Shown: positions 1 through 10,700 of the stretch, one piece after another
Layout of the letters: each line of letters starts with the position of its first letter
Position numbering within the stretch: the stretch's first letter is position 1
Origin: Phoronis ovalis
Taxonomy: Eukaryota > Phoronida > Phoronidae
NCBI GenBank assembly: GCA_028565635.1
Contig: JAOXYB010031509.1
Span: forward strand, 6,349-28,250
Direction of reading: 5' to 3'
Length of the DNA: 21,902 nt
Made by a program: the position numbers and the translations under genes
The notes under the pieces: generated by a model
What the model was told of the DNA's origin: nothing
Databases searched by the model: none
What the model saw: the letters and a program-made list of their open reading frames with translations, nothing else

Positions 1-167
1 TTGGTTTTATGCTTTGTTGTATTAAATTTATTTGGTAAATTTGAGATGAAACAGCTGGAATATTATCAAGAAAAATATAAAGTAGTGGATTTACAATACT
101 GAATCATATTTTCTATAACCAAAGTGTTAGAAGGCACAATATATACTAAAACTATACTTTCTTAAAG

Positions 168-3100
168 GACTCAGTTGCCAGCTACAAACAAAGCCATAGA
201 AGTTGAGCCAGCAGATACTAGTAGTCCAATACCACTGAAAGGGAAGAAACATACTGTTATGAGTGAAGATGAAGATAGCAAGAATTCCTTTGACGTGTTG
301 TCGGATGAAGAGGATCAGAATTCTGAGAACGAAACTGTAAGTTGACGCATACTTCATAGTATTTTTAATGAATCTCAACGAATACTATAAGGGCCGTTCC
401 TCTAAAATTACCGGAGAACTCTTAATAATTATCATTAGGAGGGTTGCATAAACTCTTTCCATTGCTGTAGGAGATGGGGACAGGAAAAATGTTTTAGTAG
501 CAACTTTAATTTAATTATTAAAGGAAGTGATGAAAATAGTTGAAATTGCAAAGGAAGGGGTGAAAAGTAAATTTCCAAGTCTCCCTCCCTGAAAATTTCT
601 AATGGAACAGCCTTGCCTTTTGAGAAAAATAAACTATATTTATTTGCATAGTAATTTCCGCCAGTTGCTTTTCCATATGTCAATGTCATCACAAACCAAA
701 GAATATTATATTACTTGGCAGCAAAGTTGCATACGTATGCTGTCTACAATGAAACTATGCTGTATTTCTTAATTTCTTGGAATAAAAACCGAAAGTACTT
801 AAAAGTATTAAAAAATGAGAATAATACAGCAGTGGATATCACTCTTGTCCACTTTGAATTCTGAATAACTTTTAATGGATCGACTTTGTAAAGAGGCAAA
901 TAGTTCTAGTAACTGTGAGTAAAGAACTTGAGCTATGAGCACTTTAAATTCTGAATTAAATTATGCTGAGTCTGTTGAACATTAATTTCCAGGATCATCT
1001 ACAGAGTGAAGATGACGAAAAGAAAGACCATTCTGAAGAGGATGTTAGAGACTTAGGGTTTAGACATAACAAATTTAAAGGATTCACATACGGCAAGAAG
1101 TAGGTGCAGAAAGTCATCACCGTCGTTCAAGTGTGCCATAGTTCTACTGATAATTTGTCCCATGTAAACTATTTGTATGCACTAGGTCGCGCCATGAAAC
1201 TGCAGTAAATTGCTGTGCAGAAACGTTTTGCTTTTGATAGTTGATAAGAATTAAACCCAATGTATGCTACAATTCATGCGTAAGATGAAGTTGAACTGTA
1301 TTTGTAGAACAGGGTTACCCTAATTAACAAACACATCACTTTTTTATCCAAACTGATTAATTTAGCAAAGACAGTCAACAAACTACAAAGCAAGTCCTGA
1401 ACTTTTAACTGCTCTTTTTATCATGAAGTAAAGCTTGCCATTAATAGGCAGCCTCCATTCCCAAAACAAAAATATACAAAACTAGTTGGAATGCTAAAAT
1501 TGCTTGTTTATGAAAAGTACATTTTCAGTATGAAATTTTGCAGCAGTTTGTCACACTGAGTTTTGGTTCATTTGCAGTAAAATGAGGAAGGAGTTTGTGG
1601 ACGAGGAGGCAGAATTGTCAGGCAGCGAAGTGGACAGTGACGAAAATCTTGACCTAGACGAGAAAGACGACGTACTTGAGCTAGAAGATGGAGACTTTGA
1701 TGATGTTGGAACAGAAGAAAAACTTAGGACCGAAGTAGAACGAGTTCACATGTTAGTGATTATAATAATATCTGATCTCATGAAGCAAACAGCGTAATCC
1801 AGATTGACTGCTTGGCAGTAATGGTGCTTGTGTGGTTTCTATAATTACATTTGCCATCCGAACAAAAATTTAATACAAGCACAGTACTTCGTGGTCATTC
1901 ATTAAAATTTTTACTTCGTGTTCTGTTTTTCCTACATGCCTTTGCTTTGTTTTTTAAAGACCTTTCAAAAGTAGAGACCGAGTCCTGTATTTCATTAAAG
2001 CGGAGATTTGTTTATTTCAGCAAACAAATATTAGATGAAGATCAGCGAGAGATACGATTGATGCAGGAAAGGTATCTTCCCGATGGTGATCTTTATTCTG
2101 ATAAGCAGAGAACGAGGAAATACAGATGGGCTGGTATAGGTAAGAAAAACTAGCTATACCTTTCCTTTCTACTGGTGAAGCCTTTAATGTATCTGCTAAA
2201 AGAACTTTTGGTATTATTGTAAGAGTATGAAGGCTCAAGACTTTCTGTTGATTTAACAATAGGCTGTTCCAGCTTCATTATTTTTTACTTCTCTTTCGAG
2301 AACTGCAACGAGTTCCATCATATTTTTTCAGTAATTTCCAATTATGTAGTACAAAACCAGCTTTTTAAATAATTAGTATTAATGATTTTTGATAAAGTTT
2401 TCTAATATTTTAGACGATGACATGTCTGAGGATATGTTCAAGAACCAGTCAGATGAGGAAATTGTTGAAGAGAATGAAGAAGATACAGAATGGAGGTTAA
2501 AGAGACTAGAAAGAGAAAAATGGCTGCAGGAACAAAAGGTACGTGCGGCAGATCTAATTTTAATTAGAAACTACTGGTGTACGAATGAATCAATGCGACA
2601 CAAAGCTGGTGAGCTTTAAATACACTACAACTTATTAAGGAGCAAAACAAAAACAGATGTATCTTTACAAAGTTGAGATTTTTGTTAAGTAGTTAACTAT
2701 ATGATGGTGTTTTTAATATATTCTGGAACTGAACAAATATTCAGAAAATATATTTGGTTTCACTTAGTGTCCATCATCTCATATGGAAGCACAATCTTAA
2801 CATGGTGGAACTTTAGAGCCACCTAGTGGAAAACAGCTTTTTAAGCTGTTTTCCACTAGGTGGCTCTAACGTTTAAAAACTTTGTGTATGTCATACTTAA
2901 TAATTACAAGTTTAATCCTTCAGTAACTAAAACAAAAAAAAAACGTTTCCAACCTGACATTTTTGCCATGTACAATTCCAATCTGATATTATTGCCATGT
3001 ACAAATTTGTGCTAATGATATTTGGCAACCAGACAAGAATTAATTAGCTTTCGTAACGAGACTGCTAGCATACTGTATTGTCGTAAAGCATGTGTTGCTA

Positions 3101-4271
3101 CTTTCAGAGGGAGGAGACGGCAGAACAGAACAATCAAATACTGAAACTTGGTTCAAAAGTTTTCAAACTCAAGCCTCCATCACAAACAATACCAAACAAG
3201 AATAAACAGAAGCAGACACAACCAGAAATGCCTAAACCTGCTCTTAGTCTATCGGTAGGATTTCTTGTAAAATTGACAGACAATTGTACAATTGATAGGC
3301 TAGTGTAAATTATAGTTTTAGAGGATAGTGTTCGTCTATATTCAGGACTAGCTTCTTAAGATTAGAAGTACATAGTTCAGAGCTGCCAAGACTCTGTTTT
3401 CATTTAATATCAATAACTTAACAAGCACAAAGGTTTTGATAGTTATTTTACTATCGTTACATCATGTGTATGTTAGTAATCAGCAGTTGAACGCCGTCAT
3501 AGTATAACAACCTATTCATAGAATTTAAACTGTTACCACTTTACAGCAATCTAGAAGAGGTTCATTCCTATCAAGACCCAAAGAGGCTTTAGAAAAAATT
3601 GCAGAAGGTGCAAAAGGATTATCTAATGTACTTGCTCCCAAAAATTCTAGAAATTTTGTGTTTGCTGCAGCATCGCCAGAGGGGAAAACTGATGAAAAGC
3701 CAAAGGTAAATTAACACGTGCTTGATAAGTTGATACCGTGCTAAATATTGATGTAATTATAACAGAAATTAAAATCAATTTTTCTGAAAACAAAAGGACA
3801 ATTGTAAAGTGAAAGTACACAATTCAAAAAGTTTTGATTCCCTTAAAAGAATTTTTGCAAATGTATATTGTGTTCACATTTCACTAAAAATTGAATGTAC
3901 CACTCATATTCATGCGACATGTTCATTTCTCTTTTAATTAGTTACTGGGATAATTTTGGTTTTCTAATTTATAAAATGTGATGATACATCCATTATGGAA
4001 CAAGGTCAATTTCTCATGTTGACTTCATCTACAAGCACAGTTACTTGATGTTGCGCAATACTTAGTATGTATCTGTAAGTCATGGAGCTTAGAAATACTG
4101 TGCTTGGTACTATTAGGTAAAACATATATTGAACTTATATAAACTTGGTTTCCATTTCAGGTAAAGAGATCGCAGAGTGTGAATGACAGAGCTAAATTAC
4201 CCAATGCAAAGAAACCAAGACTGGAAAGAAGTAATACATTTAACGACCACAGCATATTCAATTTAATGTAG
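168..4271 (+). CDS. CLSPN: Claspin, C-terminal exons (5' part outside window)
   Basis: Claspin is the replication-fork adaptor that brings CHK1 to ATR for activation and supports fork progression in the nucleus. Eight coding exons join in frame: 168-336 (or from 175, where a CAG acceptor competes), 993-1099, 1578-1751, 2021-2139, 2414-2538, 3108-3254, 3547-3705 and 4161-4271 (stop TAG 4269-4271). They give about 369 residues. Family hallmarks are [15 protein letters not shown] (exon 1578), the conserved block [11 protein letters not shown] then [12 protein letters not shown] and RKYRW (exon 2021), [10 protein letters not shown] (exon 2414), NSRNFVFAA (exon 3547) and a terminal SIF motif. The first two visible exons are acidic and Ser-rich. 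The CHK1-binding repeats lie upstream in known claspins and are not seen here. Introns are about 270-660 bp with GT-AG ends. Identity rests on remembered vertebrate sequence; the first acceptor is the least certain border. Confidence 0.9.
337..992 (+). other. Claspin intron, no feature recognised
   Basis: This 656-bp intron runs from a strong donor (GTAAGT at 337) to an acceptor ending TTTCCAG at 992. The open reading stretch on the minus strand at 435-692 has no recognisable domain and lies wholly inside the intron. The other claspin introns over 300 bp (1100-1577, 2539-3107, 3706-4160) hold nothing recognisable apart from the palindrome at 2813-2869. Confidence 0.7.
2813..2869. repeat. Perfect 27-bp inverted repeat (hairpin) in claspin intron
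   Basis: The arm at 2813-2839 is the exact reverse complement of the arm at 2843-2869, with only TTT between them. Beyond one mismatch the pairing continues for about 3-4 more bases on each side (2808-2811 with 2871-2874). The right arm holds CCACTAGGTGGC, which matches the CTCF core consensus CCASYAGRKGGC. The left arm holds the same core on the opposite strand, so the two sites diverge. It sits in the claspin intron 2539-3107, far from both splice sites. It may be a small foldback transposon; no target-site duplication was identified. Confidence 0.9.
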
Positions 4272-4673
4272 GATAAAGTTCAAGACTTTTAACGTTGGGT
4301 GTGTTGCCTGGCATTAATTTTAAAACTAAATATATACAGCATGGGACCATGGATTTTAGTTTGCGAATTACATTGTATTCAATAGCATTGTGAGATCTTC
4401 AATATAGAGACACGCACCTATATTTTTAGTCTCAAGGGCATTTTAAACATTAAGAAAATGTAAAAATATTTTCATGTCAGTAGAACATTAATCAACAATG
4501 TTTTGCAAAACTAATAATTTTCAAAGACCCATTAATTGTTCACATATTTATAGAAGTGCACACAGGCAGTGCAGGAACATAACATAAAGTTTTAGCTGGA
4601 CATCATCAGAATATCTTAATTAAAACAATGAATTCATTAAAAGTTGGCGATTGTACTTGTTTCAAACGCCAGT

Positions 4674-4679
4674 AATAAA
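4674..4679 (+). other. Probable claspin poly(A) signal
   Basis: AATAAA lies about 400 nt after the claspin stop codon and is followed within 20-50 nt by T-rich sequence, as expected for a cleavage region. This implies a 3' UTR of roughly 420-430 nt. No earlier AATAAA was seen after 4271. Confidence 0.6.
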
Positions 4680-4699
4680 TAAATATGTACTGATACATT

Positions 4700-5530
4700 T
4701 TTAGAGCATTTTTATTTATAATTGTTTGAAAAGTGAATATAATGTTCATTCAGTAAAAATTCAGCTATGTTAGATCTATGCTGTAAAAGATGTATGCAAA
4801 ATCTTACTGTTTATAGAAAACAATAGAAAGAGCCACAACCCATATTTGCCACTTCAGTTTTATTACGAAAAAAAGACTAGAAGAAAGCGATATATTGAAA
4901 TGAAAACAGAATATTCAGTAGGGTGTAGGATCAGTTTTTTTTTTAGTTACTCATTAGTAAAGTCTAGTTTGACATATCATGTTTTAATTTTACTGCACGT
5001 GATTCCTTGGCAGTACTTCATTCGATGATCAATGGCAAATTGTATGTTTCACATGACGCAAGAAAGATTATATCCGCCTATTCAGCTCAAGTCACAAACT
5101 TCTGACTTGGGCCAATTCGTTGGGGCTAATCATAAAGAAAAAAGACGACCAAGAAGTAAAATATTTATCAATATTAGATCTTCTCAAGCTAAGAATAAGC
5201 AATATGCTCTATTGGCTACGCTATATAACATGTTTTAAAGTGCGCGTGAAGGAAAATGTCTCGTTTAAACGGAGAGCCCATGCGAGTGGCTTGAGAACAT
5301 GATGAACAAACTTGACCTATTTAAAGTTATATGTGTCAAATAAAGGTCAGTTTTCTGTTCCGGGTCATGTTTTCCACCATTAGCAGATGCATGTTTGGGA
5401 AAATTTGTAACTTTAAGGCTGATTTTCGTAGTAAAATGCAGTAGTTAAGTAGAGAAGCTCAACGTTAAGATAATTACATACAATCTCACATTATCCTAAA
5501 TCTAACAGACCTGAAATTCACAGTAGACTA
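4700..5530. other. Intergenic spacer between claspin and ARID4
   Basis: This AT-rich sequence lies between two genes on the same strand. Short open stretches at 4846-5028, 5032-5238 and 5120-5302 lack recognisable domains and look like chance reading frames. I see no RNA gene or transposon protein here. Confidence 0.6.
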
Positions 5531-5650
5531 CAGTGACATGTTCGGGTTGGTGACCGCCATTCTGCGGTCATGGAGCATGCGCATAATGTGAATTGTGGGT
5601 AATTTCCAGGTTATTGACCAATCAGGTACGAGGACCCCCAATACAGGTTG
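5530..5650 (+). promoter_or_regulatory. Probable ARID4 promoter region
   Basis: This patch is richer in CpG than its surroundings and lies just upstream of the ARID4 start codon. It contains ACCGCCATTCTG (5553-5564, YY1-like), an NRF1-like site around GAGCATGCGCA (5573-5583, 10 of 12 consensus positions when the flanking G is included), and a CCAAT box in TTGACCAATCAG (5613-5624). A 7-bp inverted repeat, TGACCGC/GCGGTCA (5551-5557 and 5564-5570), encloses the YY1-like core. No TATA box is evident. The transcription start is not defined by the sequence. Confidence 0.5.
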
Positions 5651-5783
5651 TTGTTCGGAGCAGGCTGAGACTATTATTGTGCTCGAAAATCTTGGGATTT
5701 CTTCGAATTTCCCTAATCATTTTAGATTCCTAGGTGGGAAGATAAAGGGACACAATAGGAAAATAAGGATTGCCAAATAAGTC
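5588..5783 (+). other. ARID4 5' UTR, approximate
   Basis: No ATG occurs between 5588 and the start codon at 5784, and an in-frame TAA (5778-5780) lies two codons before that ATG. If transcription starts after about 5590, the annotated start is the first AUG. If it starts further upstream, the RNA would also carry an ATG-TGA start-stop pair at 5585-5590. Confidence 0.45.
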
Positions 5784-7745
5784 ATGGTAAGGCTGATTTA
5801 TTTCGTGTTTTTAAACTGCCAAGTGTGTGCGGCGCTCAATCTGGTTATTCCATTCATAAACGTGGGCATATTTTGATGTTGACAAATTTTGCCGATTTGG
5901 GAACCGAATTATTAATCTTTCCAAGATTTCTATCGTCTAGAAATGGTAGTATTTTGTTAATTAATACTTAACTTTCGGTATGCCGCGAATAACATGTTGG
6001 ATGTTCGCTGGTTCAATAAGAATTTTGAACACAACTGTGTGCATGATTTGGTTAAATTCGATCAGCTGATAATTTGACTTTGAATGATAGTTGACAAAAT
6101 TCAGTCGACATCTTAAATGTCTTTTTGTTTCACCAAGATGTTGCTAAGTTAACAATTACTGAGTTTATGTGTTTACCAGGGATTGTTTCAACCAGTAAAT
6201 GGAGGGTATCCTATTTTAATGTGAAATCGGATACATTCACGATTTCTTTACAAATATGAAGCCAGACGGAAAGGTCACGTTATTTATCTTTGTGTCATTT
6301 TGGAAAATTTAGCACGATCCTGAAGTTACTTTTGATAGTTGTACCTTTGAATAATAGGTTACTGAGCTGTCACCAAGCGGAGTTTACAACTGAAGCACAA
6401 TTTTGGGCACACCTAAGCAGCATTTTCAACCTGTTTTATAAGTATATGTTACGAGAAGCCATTGTGGGTGTATCCTTATAGAAAGATCACAGAGAGTAGA
6501 AATGACTTTGTTGTATAACAGGTTCGAAAATATTTCTGTACATATCATTTTAGGCTGGGAATGAGCCACCATACTTGCAAGTTGGAACTGAGGTCAGTGC
6601 CAAATATAAGGGAGCTTTCTGTGAAGCTAAAGTTAGGAAACTAATTCGAAGTGTGAAGTGTAAAGTTACTTTCAAGGAAGATGGACATACAACATTTGTC
6701 ACTGATGACATGCTCAAAGGACCTTTACTGGTTTGTTATTATATTATGCATAAATTGATTACTAACTAAACTTTGCTTCCCAGTAGATTAGATTTAATAC
6801 TTATGTTACCTTAAAAGTGGAGGTGAACAACATGTTTTTCTGTAGTACACACCCCAGCAACAGCTAGGCCTGTCAAAAATGCTTGCCAACTTAGTTAGAG
6901 CAGTATTGTGACCATCTTTTCTGTAGACAATTTTGGTGTTGTCAAGTATTTGGTGTAATATTTCCATAATAATTCAATTCAAATTTCAAGTATTTGGTGT
7001 AATATATTTCCATAATAATTTAATTCAAATTTTGCTAGACACTGCATGTGACCTGGCATGCTAAATTTTTTCTAATTCAGAACATCTTGATTATTGTACG
7101 TGAATTGTTTTTGTTTTTTTGCCTTTTGAATATAATGACAACAAGATATTCAAAGAATTACTGATGCATGATTTGAATTTATGCTTATAGGTTGGGTCTA
7201 CTGTGGATGCTAAAAACAATGAGAAAAACCAATATGAAGAAGCAGTCATTGTAAGATTAATAGATACTAGCACATATACTGTTGGTAAGTTTTGACTAGA
7301 GTGATATTGTACAACATTGTTTGAATGTTTTATGATAGTATAGTACCAGCTGTTAGAAAAGTGTTTTCTATAAAGTCAATAGTAGTTTTAGTCAGTTTTA
7401 CTTTTTGGAACAGGACGTGAGTCAAGAACAATAAATTGAGATAAAGTGAGTGGCTTTCAACTGCAAATTAAAACTGCTCCGCAAAGTAAATTTATTTTAA
7501 GACTCCAACTTTCTCCAATAAAAATTACAGCTAATATTTATGTCTTTTTATCTTGTAGTATTTGATGATGGGGATGTGGCAACTTTACGTCGCACCCAGC
7601 TTTGTTTAAAAGGAGACAAACATTTCACAGAAGGAGAAACATTAGACCAGCTGCCTTTGACTCACCCAGAACATTTTGGTACTCCTGTAGTACAGGACCG
7701 CAGTAGCAGCAGAGACAGGAAAAGAAGGCGATCTGGTAGAGGAGG
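5784..7745 (+). CDS. ARID4: ARID4 exons 1-4: N-terminal tandem Tudor region
   Basis: Exon 1 contributes only ATG (5784-5786), followed directly by the donor GTAAGG. Exon 2 (6554-6730) starts [20 protein letters not shown] and matches the vertebrate ARID4 start EPPYL.VGT.VSAKY.GAFCEAK. Exon 3 (7191-7284) and exon 4 (7559-7745) carry the second Tudor fold, with [20 protein letters not shown], and then the family's conserved tail [16 protein letters not shown]. Exon 4 ends in a basic stretch, [12 protein letters not shown], a likely nuclear-localisation signal. In the family this region binds nucleic acid or histone tails; the ligand here is unknown. Confidence 0.93.
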
Positions 7746-10700
7746 GTACGTTTTTTGATAAAATGTTGAAAATATTGTATTGAAAGTGGCCAATGAGGCT
7801 AAATTAATTTGTTTCCAATGTTACACTAACTATAGACTGCAAATTACTTGCCAAGACCAGATACAATATTTGCTTTACATCGCAATTAACACTATATGTG
7901 CTTGTATGTTTTGTTAAACAAGGTTATGTATTGTGTTCAAAATAGTTATTAACTTGGGAAATTCTGAAAAACATTAATGTATACTCTTAATATTGTAAAC
8001 AGTAAAAAAAGACTGCTTATTGTAAAATCCCTTTAATATGCTGTCTTCTGTTTCAGGAGTGTTTATGACTCTGATAGTAGTTGCTCTGAGGATGAAAGTC
8101 CTCCAAAGAAACATATGCCTCGAATGCGCAAAGATACCTTCATTGGTAAAGTTGTGTGCGTGGATGTGGCCGATAAGAGAAAAAGTTGGTATCCTGGTTT
8201 AGTGGTTTTGCCAGCTGCGCATGATACTGAATTAAAGAGAGACCAAGTGCTTGTGAAGTCATTTAAAGACAATAAATTGTGAGTATATACGTTACCTTAA
8301 AATGTTAAATTTACATAACGAAATACTTAAATTGCGATCAAATCTTTTTGGATCATCTTGTCATATCTAACAGCACTAGCAAGTGTTGGTGGAGACTGGT
8401 CCCGAATGTAAATTGCGATGTCAGACTTTCATATTGCGTTTGTTCTGCAGTGCTGCTGTCTCAAAGAAAGATCTCAAAATGTTTGCAAGGGAGAAGGCTT
8501 TAAAGAATGAAGATAAATTTCTAAAAACACCTCTAGAGAAAGCCCTGCTGTACCTTGATAATCGTGAACTACCGTCAAGCTGGGATAAAGTATCCCTGAT
8601 TGGATCAGACAGTGAGAGTGAAGAGTCTACAGATGAGGTATGCACTATGTTACATCTTTCATGATTTCATAAAAAAGTTAAAACTTAGTTTTACAAACTT
8701 CTTAATTAGATTTTAAAAATGCCTTAGGATCAAAGTAGATAATCACTATAATTGGTCCTCTTGTAAACTCAACATGATTGCTACTGAAATTGGAGATTAA
8801 ATCATGAATGAACTATTACCATTTTGTACTTGTACATGTTTTTGGCTAATCTAGATGAATCATTGCCCAAGGTTGCATACATAAATTATCTTTGGAGAAC
8901 CTGTTAATAAATGATGGCTTTTGTTTTAGACTTCGGATGATGAGCCCACAGAAGAAAAAGACCATTTTGTCGCCCAGTTATACAAGTTCATGGATGACAG
9001 AGGAACCCCTATTAATAAGGGTCCCATTTTGTGTAACAGTGACTTGAATTTGTATAAATTATTCAAGCTGGTCCACAAATATGGTGGCTATAACAAAGTG
9101 ACCAATCAAATGAAGTGGAGGCTTGTATACTCCAAGATGAGTCTACCAGCTGTTAACACTGCCTCCCATCAAATTAAACTTGCATACAAAAAGTAAGCTT
9201 CTTCATTCAGCTACTAGTATTGCATGTATTTAATATGACATAGTTTATTTGTTGATAGGTCTGGAATAATTTTCATAATAATAACAGATGGTACTGTTAG
9301 CAGTGTGGATGAATATTGCAACCCCCATTCTAATTAAATCTATGATATATACTTTAGTTAGTGGTAGCTTAAAAATAGCAACTGAGACGGGAACAACACT
9401 AGCTAGCGATTTTAGTAAGAATGTGTAAACCTGTACTTCTATTGATGTTACCATTACTATCATTGGTCCTGCATTATGCACACACACAGTTTGTGTGACT
9501 CGAAAGTTGATGAAAAATCCACTTCTTTATTGCAGGTATTTGCATGCCTTTGAAGACTTCTATAGGAAATTAGGAAGTACAATGGGGACTATAAGTCGCC
9601 CTGGACGTACGGCACGTCAAACCGGTAGTAGAAGCATTATGTCATTTAGAGAAAAAGAACCCACTCGCTCACCAAGACCAGAGAGGAAACTTGTCGGAAC
9701 ATCATCGGAGGATGATAAGGCGAGTTTTATTTATGTTTTCACTTACCAGATTATTTTCCTCTCCTTTTCGTTGAGACAATATGCGTCTCAATGTGAATGC
9801 ACTATTTTTGCTTAAATGTAAAGCAACTTGTGTTTGCAGGCCAAGATCATTAAAGAGACAGAAAAGGACAAAGCAAAGCTTAAAGAATCAGAAAAAGCCA
9901 AAGTCAAGGAAGAAAAGAAGGATGAACCAGAAATTCCAAAAAGGGTTTGTAGTTTTGTGTATATCCAATATTGTATCAATTTGCAAAATTGAATATTGTA
10001 GTTCACAATTTCTTAAGCAATATCTGAGATGAATGTTTAAGGGGCATCGGAAATTTTAAATCAAAAAGTAGTAAATTTTGAAAGGAAATTTGTGATATCC
10101 TTTCTGCTAGATTATATTGGTTAAATGTTTCAATGCTTTGTTACAGGCTGGTCGTCCGAAAAAGGAAGATAATCGTCGTGGCTCTACTATATCTACAGAT
10201 CTTGATATGTCCGAAAGTGACACTCCTCGCAGGAGTCGTAGTCAGCTAGACATTGATAAAGTTGACAATCCTTGCAGACCAGACAGTCCAAGACGTGGGA
10301 GGCCTCCAAAACTGAAAGCAGAAAAGAAAGAAGAAAGCGATGATGAGACTTCTTCAAAGAAAGATGAGGAAATGCCTAGGAGAAGGGTAAGTTACATTCT
10401 ACAGGATAAGAATGACTTTAGTAGTATTTCAGTTTACTGTACTCTCCTTTGTTTCACTGGAATATACTTTTACCTTGCTGTATCACTTTAACTCAAAGCA
10501 TTGATTAAAAAATTAATATACACATTGGAGGTAAGCTGGTATGCTGGGTCTTGATTTCTGTACAAAATTATGACACTGTTCAGCTTCAAGTCTTCTGCTG
10601 ATATGTGCATTCTACTGTGAACACTGGTAAATCCTAATTGTAATGACTTTAGCTGAATAGTGAGTTTTTGTGTAGTACTGTAATTTATTGTGTGGTAGAA

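Noticed and set aside
1851-2153. Open frame of 100 codons running through a claspin intron into an exon
   Set aside because: Only the part from 2021 is conserved claspin; the upstream part is intron before a clear TTTATTTCAG acceptor.
5595-5780. Open stretch just upstream of the ARID4 start
   Set aside because: It lacks an ATG (it begins at GTG), has no recognisable domain, and ends at the stop two codons before the true start. It is most simply 5' UTR.
9245-9487. Minus-strand hydrophobic open frame in ARID4 intron 7
   Set aside because: It lies wholly inside an intron with no domain, splice partner or promoter signal. It is likely chance in AT-rich DNA.
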